Source: Phocoena phocoena (Eukaryota; Chordata; Mammalia; Artiodactyla; Phocoenidae). Taken from it: a DNA stretch of 64,000 nucleotides. The stretch lies in the NCBI RefSeq assembly GCF_963924675.1, contig NC_089222.1, positions 7,570,501 through 7,634,500 on the forward strand, given 5' to 3'. Within the stretch, counting starts at the first letter, position 1; every line of letters begins with the position of its first letter. This document shows positions 11,111 to 23,894 of the stretch, in pieces. The notes beneath the pieces are model-generated. The model made no database searches. It saw only the letters and a program-made list of their open reading frames with translations, and was not told where the DNA came from. A program made the position numbers and the translations under genes.

Positions 11111-11999
11111 GTTAACCCACATCAGCTCCCCTCATAACCACTTATCTCATACTAATCTGTAGATTCCTTAAGGAGAATGTTTATGTTGTAACTGGAATCC
11201 CTACACTCCATCATCTGCACTCATCCCTGTGTGGAGAAGGTACCAAATAAATAATTATTCTGGGAAAGAAACAAAGAATGTTGTGATTGACTTTTTTCTA
11301 ATTGATTTATTCTAATATCTCTAGGGCTTGATAAATGTTATGGCCTGTTTAAAAAACAATACAGAGGAATCATTTTTCCATCAAAGGCCTAATATGGCAG
11401 TATTTAACCATCATAACATCTAATCCAAAACTAAGATCAGGATGGATAAGAGAGTGACAATCTTCCTTCTTTTATGAAAGCAAAGGGAATTGTATTTAGG
11501 TGAAATTAATCCACCCAATAAGATCTCAAGCAGAATTCACAGCCCAGAAAATATGACAGGGAAAATTATTCATTACTATTTGTGTATCTAATTTGTTTAA
11601 AACACCCTGGAGGTGCCATTCACCCAGACTTCAGAAGATAGAAAAGACAGAAAATAATTTGTAAAGGAAGAAATTCTAATTCTACTGAAATAGGAAGTGA
11701 GGGAAGGCCACTTATTGAGGTTATTGATTCTTTCAAGTACTTTGTTTAAATGAATTCAGTGTTCAGTTCATGTTAAATAGTACAACTAAAGATGGTTTTC
11801 AAAATATACTTTACATTTTTGCTGGTTTAATCATTACATCATTTACTCTTGCACTGCAACCTATTTTTTTTTAAAGGATCTACCCAAAACCTCAAAGACT
11901 TTTTATGAGTTCCTGTGTCAAAAGAGAACAAAACAAATATAACCAAGTAAATAATATTTAAGTATTTATTTATTTAGTTATTCATTTATTTGTTTGTAG
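11111..11999. other. Unassigned sequence
   Basis: AT-rich. A weak L2-tail-like patch lies near 11180-11265. Nothing else recognised. Confidence 0.4.
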
Positions 12000-12250
12000 A
12001 AAGAGCCTAGACTCTAGGGTTAGGAATAAAAAATATCAGGTTTGGAATCTCTGATACTCCGTTTACCAATGAGAGATTTTAATCAATTTATTTGACTTCT
12101 CTAAGGCTTCCATTCTTATTGGTTTTATGGATACACTTGCAGGAATTTCATAGGCTTGGTCCATGTAGGGATCCAATAAGATAACACATGAAAAACACTC
12201 ATGATAGTTTCCGGAATATAGTAAAATGGCAATTGGGGTTAGTCTCTTTT
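12000..12250 (+). repeat. MIR SINE, sense, diverged
   Basis: 'agagcctagactctagggtta', 'atttgacttctctaaggcttccattc', 'ggatccaataagataacacatgaaaaacactcatgatag' follow MIR order. Confidence 0.55.
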
Positions 12251-13023
12251 GTTTCCCCACAGTCCCCAAATTTTCTGTAGCTAAAATATAAAAGCCAGAT
12301 AGAACCTTCAAGACAATGTTTGAGCTGAGAAAATTGTTATCTTCTGTGTCCTAAACCAAAAAGAAACCATGCCGTCCACTTCACTCTCTCTCTCCTCTTT
12401 ACCTGTGCTGTGAAATGCTGGGCTAGACCTTGAAGAAACACGATAAATTGTTTTCACCTTCACCCCAATATGTCTCCCTTCTTACAGGGCCTTTCCTGTC
12501 CTCACAGGGCTTTCTAAGCAATGGAGGTAGCTCCAAATCAGAAAGTACATCCAGATCTTGCACAGGAGAAGAAAGTTAAAGATCAAGGGTATAATAAAAA
12601 TGGAGAGAGAGCATACCAAACAGAATATTTGCTTAACATCACTACCATTTATAATCCCTTCACTCCCATGGATCAATAACTTCACCCTCCGGGTATAACC
12701 TACTTGTGTGATGAGGGTGCCATTGGTCTTTAATCCATACCAGGGTTTCCTCCTCTTGAAGGATAGAAGAAACAGTAGTGTAGATTGTGTCCAGAAGTCA
12801 TTTTGGCCATAAAAATGTATCTTAAATGTGAAAAATACTTAGTAAATGCTAGCTAATTTCTGGTGAATTATTTCTTGTATTCAGCAGAAGCAGCAAACTA
12901 TTGGGTAAGGCTGATTAACTAGTTAGTTACCTCATTCATTTAGTTAATTATTTGTTCATTCATTCTTATGTTCATTTATTCATTTGTCCAGTAGTCATCT
13001 ATTGATATTCTAGTATTTGTAAA
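12251..13023. other. Unassigned sequence
   Basis: A low-complexity 'attcatttatt' patch occurs near 12935-12985. No gene or repeat family recognised. Confidence 0.45.
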
Positions 13024-13860
13024 TTGATGGGTGAGGCACAGTGGTTAGTACACACATGCAGGGCCCACCTCATGGGCACATGGCCAGTTGCAGTCACACA
13101 GGGTCTTGCAATTGGGATGTCATGCTCCTCAGTCACTGTCTTGAAATTCTTACTAATTTTATATTTAAATTTGTGTTTTAAACGTGAAGTCCAATGGGAC
13201 AATGAAGCATACAGTAGGGAATCAGAGATTCAGCCCATGCATGGTCCAACCTCCAGCCAACACCCTAGGATGGGTTTTTGGCCACCTTCTCTTCTCTAGT
13301 ATCCTGAGCTGCCCTGTTCTCATTCCACTGCCACTCTCCACCCCTGGTTGGGACTTGGGCACAAGCATGGAAAGGTCAGTGTTGGGCACTTGCCCCAGAG
13401 CATCTCAGGGTGGAGCATGGCAGCGACTCCTTGAGTGCTTTGGACAGGCAATTTTGTGGAAGCCAGCCTACTTAGTACATTCTGATGCAGCTGCTGAAAT
13501 GCTCTTGGAAGATCACCTGTCAACTGTAGGTTAAGGTAGCAAGGCCGTGGGAGGACAGATGCCTAGTTCAACTTTCAGAGGCATTGGTCTAGCAACTGGC
13601 AGGAGAGGGAACCCAGCTTGCTGGTCCTGCATGTGCACATAGAGTGGGGTCCCTTGGTGCCTGTAAGGTTTACACTTTCTCCTTGAGTATCCCTGCACTA
13701 GAGAGATTGCAATATTAATTAGCAAATAAAAAACACTATGACAGGTGAAGGGAGACACAGTGGAAGAAAAATAAACACCTTTTTTCCCCTGCTTTTTAAA
13801 CAAGAACACTTACATTTTTGTTTTGCATTGGGTCCCAAAAATTATATAGCCAGCCCTGAA
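13024..13860. repeat. Candidate ancient repeat with recognisable ends only
   Basis: The left end ('ggtgaggcacagtggttag', 'cttgaaattcttactaattttatatttaaatttgtgtttta') and right end ('ttgcattgggtcccaaaaattatatagccagccctgaa') resemble two parts of one old mammalian interspersed repeat. The interior of about 600 bp is not recognised. Several overlapping short ORFs here lack features. Confidence 0.35.
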
Positions 13861-16199
13861 TACATAAATAGGCTAGTCTTCATTTTCAAGGAGATTATAA
13901 ATTTCCATTGATGAGGAAGGCAAGTTTTATATAAAAAGCTCTAGTGGTTTCTCTCTCTTCCAACAGCCCTCCCATCTCCTATAACATTCTAAAAGTACCT
14001 GACATTGGTCAAACCTAATGAGAAGTCTGGGAAATGCAACTGGTAAGAATCAGACCCCTGTAATGCAGGACAGAACAAGAGAAGGGCAAGGTATACAGCT
14101 GAAGGAAACAGGCCCAAGACTGACTAAAGGAGATAAGATGTCGATACAGAAAGGCAACAACATATAATACAAGGGCAATAGGTAGTAACTATCCAGGTAA
14201 TCTGTTCTATAGAAGCACAGAGATGAAGAAGACAAGAGAATTTACTCCAAATTTGCTCCAGTGGGAGTTACCCTAAGCCACTGTATTGGACAGAACTTAA
14301 TTCACCCTTCCTAGACTCTCCTCTTTCCCGCACATAGTCCTGTGGTCCTCAGAAACATGTAAACATCCTTAGACTCAACACACTCTGGGCGCAGGACAAT
14401 TAAAACAACACACTCCTGGATCCTCCACCAAAGCCCACATCTTCCCCTAGAGGTTCAGGACACAGTCAGATCCCAGCCCACAATCTGCTTTTGTCCTTTC
14501 AGACATAAAGCCAGCAACTGCTGGACATCCGCTGTCCATGCCCTCTGTGTATCTTCTTGAGAGCCCCCTCACTAGGCATAGTTTCTAGGGTAACAGGGCT
14601 ATGCAGTCCCCAGGCATGGTGGGAATTCTAGACTCAATAATATCTCTGTTCCAAGAAATCTATTTTCCAACGTCCTCAGCTCTCTGGAAACTGTATTTTA
14701 AGTCTTGATCTGGCTGAGAGCTTCAAAAGTCATTGAGCAGATTCACAGTCATTTCCTCCCGTGGAGGTGAGGAAAGATGGTTCCTGTCTCTCACTGCCGC
14801 TCTCTTGATACACACAGAAGTGGTGTCATCACTGAAACTAAGAGGAAGGTGACAACTCTAAAGTCGCTTGTTATATAACTGAATTGAGCCACAAGCGATA
14901 AGGCAAAGACACTTTTTCAAGTCTATTTGGGCATGCTGGAGGGAGTTGTGGAGACCCCCAAAACACTGACAGAGCACCTTCCAGCACTTTTTACTTATGC
15001 TAAACTGCGGATGGAACCACATTGGAAAATTTGCCTTGACAGGTTAAGAGAGAGAGAAAAAGAGACTCAAAATTCAGCAGATGAATTTTCTATAGAGTCT
15101 TCTGTCTCCCTCCCTAATCTCCATCCACAAGCAAGTTCAATTCAGTTTTCCCTCAAACATGTTGTGATTTCTCAGCCCAAGTGTGCCAGCCTGTCCTTGA
15201 TGACAACATAGACTACAACTGGGGCTCACAAACAGCGTGTTCTGAGAGGGTAACAGAAATATGAGTGAGAACTTCCCACCTTTCCCCTCAAGCTCCTACC
15301 CCATTTCCTCTCTGCATAATGCAGGCTTCTTCCAAGGAAGAGCCCATGGGTATGTACTCATTTGCACAGTGGCCTTAGAAGGCACTGTTTTAATTGCTTC
15401 ATCTGAAATCCATTTACTTTATAGCCTAATAAAATTCTCTGTGCAATGGTAAATAAAACCATGTGGTCACAGCCTCAATGCACAGTTCTCTGGGCTGCTT
15501 TTTCAGCCCGTGATAAATTAAAGGGGGAAGAGAAAACATTGCACAAAAAGATGCAATTAGCTGAAACGGTATATATTTGGCCTCTGATGATGTCTGCTTA
15601 CATTCAATCCCCACTTGAAAACCAATGCTCATTTGAAAGCAAACTAGAAAAATCTCTGTCATACAGATGGACCTCATTTGGCTGCATGTTGATGGGCAAA
15701 GACACCTTTAGACATTAAATTGCAGTGTTGACTCCTGCACTAGAAATTTCATTTTGTCATTTTTAATCACAATGAGCAAATGTCATCCTTAATAATAACA
15801 CTCTGCTTCTCTATAATGCCTTTCAACGAAGAACCTGAAAGCACTTTTGCAAATATTAATAAACTGAGATTCACAACAACTCCCAGAGGCAACTGTATTG
15901 TAGGCTGAAAAGAAGCCCAAAGTCATGGAATGACTTTGCTAATCCACACAGGAAACTAACCTCAAGGAGGAGAAACAAAGACCAGTTCTGGTTTATGTCA
16001 GCTTCACCTTGTTCATGTTCACCAGGCATTTTCAACCACAACTGGAATCCCAGGGCCCAAAGAATGAATGAGGGAAAATTGGGGCTCTTAATGAGATTTA
16101 TGCTTAATATTTTTCTTCCTTCTACAGTTCCATCTATATGCACATTGACACCCCAATTCATACATCAAATCCAATTGCCCCTCACTTCCCAGACTTGGA
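13861..16199. other. Longest repeat-free-looking stretch
   Basis: Apart from small open frames without motifs (for example 14927-15211 and 15446-15718, plus), I recognise no transposon here. A MIR/CR1-like patch ('aatgcctttcaacgaagaacctgaaagcacttttgcaaatatta') lies at 15817-15862. If the window holds conserved non-coding DNA, this is the likeliest place, but nothing in the sequence alone demonstrates it. Confidence 0.35.
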
Positions 16200-16925
16200 T
16201 ATCCAAATAGCCATTGATGTCTAATGAGCATCTCAGTCTTCTCTATTCCAAACCAAACTCATGCTGCCCCCTCCAGAGACCCACTCCCACCTCACTCTTC
16301 CCATTTCAGTAATGAGCAATTCCTCTCTTCCTGTTTATCAGCACAAAAACCTTAGCATCCTCTTTGACTGTTCCTTCTTTCTCCCCCAACTTACCTGTGA
16401 ATCTAGTTGGCTCCACTTTTTAAATAAACCCAGATGCCAACCATGGTTCATCACTACTTCCCAGGCCTAGATAGACGACCATCATCTCTAGTCTGGACAT
16501 GGTAATAGCCTGCTAACTTACCTCCAAGTTCCCACCCTTGTCTGCTAGCCTCTTTTTGTAGCAGACAAATTGATCTCCTTAAAATGCAAGACAGTTCATG
16601 TCCTTTGCTTAAGAGGCTTCAAAGGCTTCTAATCTCATTAGGAGTAAAATCCCAAGTCCTTACTATGGGCTACGAGGCCTTACACAATCCGGCCCCTAGT
16701 ACTTCTCTGTCCTTATCTGCTGCTGCTTCCTCCTCACTCCTTTAGCTCCAGCCCCACTGTCTCTTTGATTCTCCTTGAATAAGTCAAGCATGTGACTGCC
16801 TCAGAGCCTTCCACCTTAGTAATCTTTCTGCCTGGGATGCTCTCCTCCGAGATATCTAAAAGCTTGCTCCCTCCCTTTCTTAAATCTCTGCTTAATGCTA
16901 ATGCTGTTAAGCTATCAGGACCCTA
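16200..16925 (+). repeat. L2 (LINE2) ORF2/3' fragment, sense
   Basis: A long L2 stretch: 'aaccttagcatcctctttgact', 'ggtaatagcctgctaacttacctccaagttcccaccc', 'gatctccttaaaatgcaagacagttcatgtcctttgcttaagaggcttcaaagg', 'tactatgggctacgaggccttacacaatccggcccc', 'ctgcctgggatgctctcctcc'. It is degenerate, with no open frame. Confidence 0.8.
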
Positions 16926-17023
16926 ATTGACCTATAGATTCAATGCAATCCCAATATATGGTGCATCCTCAAATTAAGACCTTCTGTTATAAGATACTGT
17001 TAAGGAAAAGAAAAAAGTCTAGG

Positions 17024-17336
17024 GCTTCCCTAGTGGCACAGTGGTTAAGAATCCATCTGCCAATGAAGGGGACATGGGTTCAAGCCCTGGTCCGGGAAGA
17101 TCCCACATGCCACGGAGCAACTAAGCCTGTGTGACACAACTACTGAGCCTGCACTCTAGAGCCCATGAGCCACAACTACTGAAGCCTGTGTTCCTAGAGC
17201 CTGTGCTCCACAACAAGATGTCACAGCAATGAGAAGCCCGCACACCACAACAAAGAATAGGCCCTGCTCACCACAACTAGAGAAAGCCCGCATGCAGCAA
17301 CGAAGACCCACTGCAGCCAAAAATAAATAAATAAAT
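17024..17336 (+). mobile_element. CHR-family SINE, long type
   Basis: Head 'gggcttccctagtggcacagtggttaagaatcc', 'gggttcaagccctggtccgggaagatcccacatgcc', repeated 'cacaactactga'/'gcctgtg' motifs, and tail 'agcaacgaagacccactgcagccaaaaataaataaataaa'. The approximate flanking duplication 'aagaaaaaagtcta' / 'aagaaaaaacagtcta' supports insertion into the old L1. Confidence 0.9.
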
Positions 17337-17481
17337 TTATTTAAAAAAAGAAAAAGAAAAAACAGTCTATAAACTGGGAAAAAATATTTTCAACAAATAT
17401 ATCTGATAAAGAACTTGTATCCAGAATATGTAAAGAACTCTCACAACTCAAAAATAATGAATAAATAAAATAAATAACAAC

Positions 17482-17697
17482 GGCTTCCCTGGTGGCGCAG
17501 TGGTTGAGAGTCCACCTGCCGATGCAGGGGACACGGGTTCGTGCCCCGGTCCAGGAAGATCCCACATGCCGCAGAGCGGCTGGGCCCATAAGCCATGGCC
17601 GCTGAGCCTGCGCGTCTGGAGCCTGTGCTCCACAACAGGAAAGGCCACAACAGTGAGAGGCCCGTGTACCGCAAAAAAAAATAATAAAGTAAAATAA
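17482..17697 (+). mobile_element. Young CHR-2-like SINE
   Basis: Near-consensus head 'ggcttccctggtggcgcagtggttgagagtcc', tRNA-like box 'gggttcgtgccccggtcc', body 'gctgggcccataagccatggcc', end 'gtgagaggcccgtgtaccgc', then an A-rich tail grading into (TAAA)n. Flanked by similar 'aataaataaataac'-type repeats. It is close to consensus, hence fairly recent, and is among the best evidence for a cetacean source. Confidence 0.93.
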
Positions 17698-18425
17698 AAT
17701 AAAATAAAATAAATAAATAAATAACAAAAGAGTTGACAAACTTTTTACCAAAGAAGAAAAAATTACATGAAAATATGTTCCACATTATAACGGGATTGCA
17801 AACTGAAACCACAATGAAACCACTACAGACCTAGGAAAATGGCTAAAAATGAAAACAAAACAAAAACCTGACACAAGTACTGATGGGAAAGTGGAATTTT
17901 CATTCTTTGCTTGTGGGAAAGCAAAAAGGTACCGTCACTTCAGAAAACTGACTTTTTTATAGAGTTTAACCCACTCTGTAATAAGCTGATAATCCAGCTG
18001 GGCATTCAACTAATAAATGGATAAACAGTTTCACAGCTATACAATGGAATAAAACTGCAATAAAGAAAGGACTACTGATATAGGTAACAATTTAACCAAA
18101 TCACAAAAGGATTTTGCTAAATGAAAGAATTCAGACACAAAGACAACATACTGTATAATTCCATTTACATAAGATTTTACAAAACACCAAATTCTAGAGA
18201 CAGAAATCAGATCAGTAGTTTCCAGAGGCTGGGATTGGAGATGGGGGCTGACTATAACAAGGAAAAGAAAAGTTTAAGGGCAAATGGGAATATTTGAATC
18301 CTTGATTGTGGTGGGTGCTACACAACTGTGTAACCTGTACATGTCTTTTAAAACTCATCTGATCTACACATGAAAAGTATGAATTTTACTCTTTGTTAAT
18401 GTACACCATTAAACCTGATGGAGGA

Positions 18426-19784
18426 AGGCAGTAATTGTGAGTGGATAGTGGCAAGCCTTCCTGTCTTTTCTCCTATTGTCCTTTAAGAAGGCAGAGCTGG
18501 AGAGACTGTAAGATGGAAGGCAGTGACCTCATTGGAAACTCAGCTTCTTTCAGATCTTAGGACCTGGATTCTGATCTAACTCACTTTTATGGGATATGGA
18601 TGGTACACAGTAGGAGGTGTGTATGGTACAGCTTTCCCCCTTTGCTGTAACACAAACTAAAGGGATGTGATTCCTCCTATAAAATCCTGAAACTCAGTTT
18701 GGTGTCTTGGTTTAGGCTGCCACACTTTTTTGGAAAGTGTTGAGATTTGGGCTGGTTTTCCATATTTCAAATTATAAGAATTATGAGTTGGGGGAGGGGA
18801 GTACAACAGAGGCTAATTGAAGGATTTGACCAAAATAAGGGTTGGAGATTGGGACAAAATATAGTCACTCACTTTAACGAGATAATATACTGAGTGAACT
18901 TTTATTTCCTTAATATTGCATTTCTGAAACTCGGTTTCCTTTGGCAAAACTGTAAAGAAAATATTATATAAGCACATCTAGTCAGTGATTGTTGTGAGGA
19001 ATCAAATAACAAAATACAAGAAATGTACTTGGTTTAGTATCTAGCATCTGGTGAGTATTCAACATATTTTAGCCTGAAGGAAAAAGGAGGAACCACTTCC
19101 ATAAAAATATGAGTGGAAGCTATTGCCAATCATCTTCAATTGACAGGCATGCTTGGGACAAAAATCTAAAAAGTTGATACCCCAGCTGGGCCTGCAAAAA
19201 GTTAGTTAGCAGGTGCTGTTTACAAGTTTAAACTCTAGTCATCATGTAATGTAAATTAAAGACAAATGAAGATTTTTCATTAATTGGTAATTTGAAAATG
19301 CTGGATTTGAGGACTGCTCAAAATTCATGACGTGCATTAAAAAAAAAGTATATTAAAACCTAACGACCTTGCAAACAGGCACAGTGTAAGCTTCAAATAC
19401 TCAGAGCGCCCAACCAGAGAAAAATAATGTTTCTTAGAACTACTAAGGGTTTGGATTTAATTGCTTAGTGCTCTTCCTATAATCCCCTTATTCTACTTCC
19501 TCATGAAAGAGCTAATCAGAGAAAATTCTCCAAAGTAATTGGTGAATATCCAATTCTGAACAAGATGATTTTTAAGGCTGCATCACTCAGAAAAAAGTTT
19601 CCAGGACTGCAACCAAAATCCATTATAATGGAATTCAGGCTCCAGAATTTTTTCTTTAATTTGGAAGATATTTGGAAGAGATTAGTGAAGGGTAGAAGCA
19701 GCGAGGAAAGGGAAGGAATTTACAGTTTTGAGGGTCCAATCTGTAAGCCCCTGCAGGGTAGTCTCATATGCCTTATGTCCTTTT
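18426..19784. other. Unassigned sequence
   Basis: No repeat or gene recognised. The open frame at 19565-19786 (73 codons) has no recognisable motif. Confidence 0.45.
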
Positions 19785-19885
19785 AATTCTCAGAACAATC
19801 ATTGAGGTAATTCCTATTTTCTTCATTTTGCAGATGTGGAAAATAAGGAGAGGTTTAATGTGACCTATATGCAACTAAAAAAATA
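19785..19885 (-). repeat. MIR fragment, antisense
   Basis: 'ttaattctcagaacaatcattgaggtaattcctattttcttcattttgcagatgtggaaaataag' matches reverse MIR. Confidence 0.55.
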
Positions 19886-20089
19886 AACTTTAGGGATTTA
19901 AAGTAAGGTTAAAATATATGCCTTCAAGCAGAGAACAGAGTCCTCAAAGAAAGAAGGCGTCCCTTGAGTCTGGTTTCTTAGTCCATTTTACTAGTAAAAT
20001 GCTGTACGAACTGATGGCAACAAAACTCACATCTTTAGACTGCCTTACTGTTCACAAAAATTTCAGAAATTCTCTCCAAAAAGATTTTC

Positions 20090-20260
20090 ACATAATCTTA
20101 TTTATCCTCAAGCCACCTATTAGATCAAAGTGAGTCCCATTTTACAGATGCAGAAACTGAGAGTCAAGGAGATTACGTAACTTATTCCGTGTCTCAAAAG
20201 AAGAAGCCAGCAGAGCCAGAGCTCAGACTTTTATTTTCAAATTCCCAATCTCACATTCTT
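20090..20260 (-). repeat. MIR fragment, antisense
   Basis: 'gagtcccattttacagatgcagaaactgagagtcaaggagattacgtaacttattccgtg' is a clear reverse MIR core. Confidence 0.65.
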
Positions 20261-20639
20261 TCTCCCAGAGCTTCACATACCATTTCCACTGAGGGACCCT
20301 ACAACACAGAGGAGTCTGTCCATCAGTCAAAACCATCTATTTTATTTCCTTGGAGTTTCAACATTATTTTTCAAGTTTCCATTCATTTCACATGCTCTTC
20401 CAAATGAAGACTATTGGTTTCCAACATGAAAGTATTTTAAATTTCTACTAAATTGTTTTTAAACTTTCTAATTACAAGTTTGAGTGAAACTGGTACTCTC
20501 AGAAGATTCCTACTATCTGACCTGAAGCTTCATTTGCCTCTGGCATCACGGTGTACTTTCTGTTTGTCCCATATTCCAATTTGAGAATCATAGATCTATA
20601 CCCCATAGTCTAAATTCTGGGGCAGAATTCTGGGCCAGC

Positions 20640-20815
20640 AATCACTATGTAGCCATTTATATTCGTTATATCATTAATATTTACAGTAGCACTATTAGTG
20701 GGCATTTTATTGCCACTAAATGGAAGGTTACAGAAAACCAGAGAAGTCAGTTTACTTATTCAAGTTTACACAAAACTGAACCAGGACTTCAGCCGACCCT
20801 GAATCTTGGGTTTGT
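20640..20815 (-). repeat. MIR fragment, antisense
   Basis: 'gggcattttattgccactaaatggaaggttacagaaaaccagag' and 'agtttacttattcaagtttacacaaaactgaaccaggacttcag' fit a degraded reverse MIR. Confidence 0.5.
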
Positions 20816-21584
20816 CTCAGAAGTTCCCGTCTGTCTCATGATGCTCCAAGGTAAGTTTTATTTTTGCACCAGATGCTTCTGATTTTATGGCTATAAAGAA
20901 AATAAACTGTACTATACTTAGAGGAGAAAATAGAACGGAAGCAAGGGACATTTTTTCTTCTTTTATTATTACGTTCAAGTTTAGTATAACTAGAATACCC
21001 CACAATCCCACATTCAGAGTTTGGTGATGGATGATGTTCAGGACCAACTTTCTTACAATGGCCCAAGGGCATCATTTTCTTCTAACACTTTCATTTTTCA
21101 CTGGCTTAAAACATGCATACAAATGCTTTTCCACTTTTGGTCCTGGATGCTAAATTTTTAGAAGTGGTTGTAAGGAATAGTTTGTTCAACGATATGGCAG
21201 AAACATTTCTGAACACTGAGAAACATGAAAGACGTTGTAAAACTAAGTTAAATCCTTGGATATTTAAGGGCATGAAATGTACCTAAAACATTGTATTTTT
21301 CAAAATTGAGGGTTAAATTAGAAGTCTATGATGTCAAAATGATACGGTTTTTTAAACATCATTCTTCTTCCCCCTTATTCAATATATATTCTTACAAGCC
21401 CAGCTAAAGTCCTTGAATGACACTAAGCATGTTTTCAAAAATTTTAAAACTTTTCTCTATCTCTGCTTTCTGAGAAAAACACCTCCCATGGTGTTTGGTG
21501 AGGTGGATATTTTCCTACATTTTAATTGTAAATTTTTGATAGCCTGTAGGTGTGAGGTGTTAAATGAAACAACATTCACAAACA
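20816..21584. other. Unassigned sequence
   Basis: No element recognised. Overlapping minus-strand open frames at 20817-21075 lack coding features. Confidence 0.45.
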
Positions 21585-21745
21585 TTTAGTATCTCATGTG
21601 TGCTAGTTCCTAATCATACATTTTCTTATTTTATCCTCATAGTAATCACGAGATAAGCATTGATAGCCATGTCTTATGGGTGTGCAAACTGAGCTTCAGA
21701 GAGGTCAAGTGTTGCTTCCCAGGTCACAGAGCTAGTATGTCTGAC
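21585..21745 (-). repeat. MIR SINE, antisense
   Basis: 'ttattttatcctcatagtaatcacgagataagcattgatagccatgtcttatgggtgtgcaaactgagcttcagagaggtcaagtg' and 'ggtcacagagctagtatg' form a good reverse MIR. Confidence 0.75.
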
Positions 21746-21769
21746 TCTAAAGGACTTTCTTTTTTCCAA

Positions 21770-22090
21770 TTTACCAAGTATCTGCCAATTCTGGTCCACT
21801 TCCTGTTTTTGTAAGTAAAGCTTTATTGGAAAACTGTCGATCTCATTTATTTACATGTTGTCAAGGGCAGAACTGAGAAGATATAAAGGTCCAGATAGTA
21901 ACTATTTTTGTCTTTGCAAGCCATATGGTCTCTGTGGCAACTCAACTCTACCACTGTAATATGAAAGAGCCATAAATAATTCCTAAATGAAAAAGTGTGA
22001 CTGTGCTCCAATAAAACTTTATTCATAAAAAAAAGCTGGTGGGCAGGCCAGTTTTGGCTTGCAGGCTGTAGTTTGTCAGCCCCTCTCTGG
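21770..22090. repeat. Ancient interspersed repeat (name not recalled)
   Basis: 'ttgtaagtaaagctttattggaaaactg', 'ggtccagatagtaactatttttgtctttgcaagccatatggtctctgtggcaactcaactc', 'gtgctccaataaaactttattcat' and 'ggctgtagtttgtcagcccc' belong to a widespread old mammalian repeat. I do not assign a family. Confidence 0.6.
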
Positions 22091-23040
22091 TATAGCAGTG
22101 TGTCCCCTAAAGCAGATTTTTGATAAGTTCATTAAAACTATAGAAAGTCTGAGGCCTGCCTTTTTAATTATTTTTTTAAATCAGTGGTTGAAAAGTTCAT
22201 GTGTCTAAAGTTCATTTTGCTTATAATTATTTGAGATAAAGCTTATTGTTGCCTTTTTTTTTAATTGCCTTCTATTAGAAGACGGCTAGAAAAACAAGCA
22301 TCCAGTATTTGAATGACCTTAATCTACAAGGAGTTCTCTCAAAATAGGTACGGTATAGAATTTATATCTGTATTGATCATTTTGATGCCCTCTCTATGAC
22401 AGGTCTGGCTGAATATACAGATAAGGCTTTGGCCTTCAGAAAGGTCATAATCTGAAAGGCAAAGAAAAACTCCCTGCAACAGATCACACAGGCATAGCAT
22501 GGAGCAGAGGAAAGCCTGAGAACTCTCTGCTAAATCTCTCAGCCCAGGTATAATCCCAATGCTCTGAGAATTGGCTTCTAAAACGTGTTCTCTACCCGCT
22601 TATCTCATCCAGCAATACAGTCTTGATTGACACCACATCTCCCAAACCCAGGTGCCCAGCCAAAGGAAAGAAGTACTTCTGGCAGCAGAACACGTGTTAG
22701 ATGTTAGTCATTGGAGCAAGAATTCCAGCCACAGGGGGAGGCTGGCATTTTGCAGGAGAAATATTAAAGAGGCATGATTCCAGGTTCACAATGGTCTACA
22801 AAAGCTGTCAGTGCTTGAGGACAAAAAAAAAAATACAGTTATTATTGTTGCCCTGTGACATTATAAGAATGAGAGTGCACAAAAGCGGCTTTCATCAGAT
22901 ATGAGCTATAGTAGAATGATAGAGAGATGCTTTGTTCCCAAAGCACTTACATTTCTTACCTAAAACTAAAGGAACTATTTAGTAAGAACCTCGGCAATCT
23001 CACTCGAGTAAGACATAAAAATAAAACATAATCTTTTGAT
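22091..23040. other. Unassigned sequence
   Basis: No element recognised. The A run at 22824-22834 is unremarkable. Confidence 0.45.
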
Positions 23041-23044
23041 GTAA

Positions 23045-23440
23045 CAAATCATATGTAGTACTTAGCCTGTTCCAGGCACTGTTCTAAATGTTCACAAACA
23101 TCAACTTGCTTAACTTCTTAAAAATCTTATGAGGTAGGTCCAATTACTGTCCTTATTTTTTCAAAAGTGGAAATGGAGGCAGAGAGAGGCCCTTAACTTT
23201 TCCCGTCACGCAGTTGTAGGGCTCCGTGTGTGTTCTTAATCACCGGTGAGGCTCCATCACGCCTTCACATGGAGCAAACTGGGGCATGGTAGTTAATTTC
23301 TCTGAACTTCTGTTTTCTCATAAACAGAGGGGGGGGCGATAAAGATCCTTACCTACCCAAATGGTATGGAGATTAATGGAGATAAAATGTAAAGTATCCA
23401 ACTGGGTGTTTAACAGATAATGACAAGATTTCACATCTTA
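23045..23440. repeat. MIR pair (antisense then sense)
   Basis: 23045-23250 is reverse MIR ('tgttccaggcactgttctaaatgttcacaaacatcaacttgc ... ttatgaggtaggtccaattactgtcc'). 23285-23440 is sense MIR ('ttaatttctctgaacttctgttttctcat ... taaagatccttacctacc ... ggagattaatggagataaaatgtaaag'). Confidence 0.65.
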
Positions 23441-23488
23441 TGAGCTCTTGCCTCATATGACAAGTATTGTGATAAAAAGTTTGCACAC

Positions 23489-23847
23489 TCAGCTATAAAA
23501 CAGAAAGAAATAATGCCATTTGCAGCAAAATGGATGGACCTAGAGATGATCATACTGAGTGAAGTAAGACAGAGACAGATAAATATCATATGATATCACT
23601 TATATGTGGAATTTAAAAAATGATACAAATGTACTTACATATAAAACAGAAACAGACTCACAGACATAAAAAAGAAGCTTATGGTTACCAAAGGGGAAAT
23701 GTGGGAGGAGGGATAAATTAGGAGTTTGGGATTAACAGACACATGCTACTATATATAAAATAGATAAGCAACAAGGACGTACTGTATAGCACAAGGAACT
23801 ATACTCAATATTTTGTAATAACATATAAGGGAAAAGAATCTGAAAAA

Positions 23848-23894
<47 letters not shown>

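Larger units (their letters stand above)
16926..18425 (+). mobile_element. Old L1 (L1M-type) ORF2 to 3' end, carrying two SINEs
   Basis: Starts in the RT/C-terminal region ('cctatagattcaatgcaatccc') and continues through 'gggaaaaaatattttcaacaaatatatctgataaagaac', the C-terminal 'gggaaagtggaattttcattctttgc' region and an old 3'UTR ('gattggagatgggggctgac', 'gtacatgtcttttaaaactcatct', 'ttaatgtacaccattaaacctg'). It is internally deleted and full of stops. SINEs interrupt it at 17024-17336 and 17482-17697. Confidence 0.75.

Noticed and set aside
13024..13809. Cluster of overlapping open frames on both strands (67-116 codons)
   Set aside because: They overlap on opposite strands, have no recognisable domain, and are partly within a probable old repeat.
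14927..15718. Open frames of 63-94 codons in the repeat-poor island
   Set aside because: No conserved motif, no splice context, and lengths expected by chance.
17341..17812. Minus-strand open frames of 120-136 codons
   Set aside because: They are antisense reading of a CHR-2 SINE and its (TAAA)n tail. The phenylalanine/tyrosine-rich N-terminus comes from the A-rich tail.
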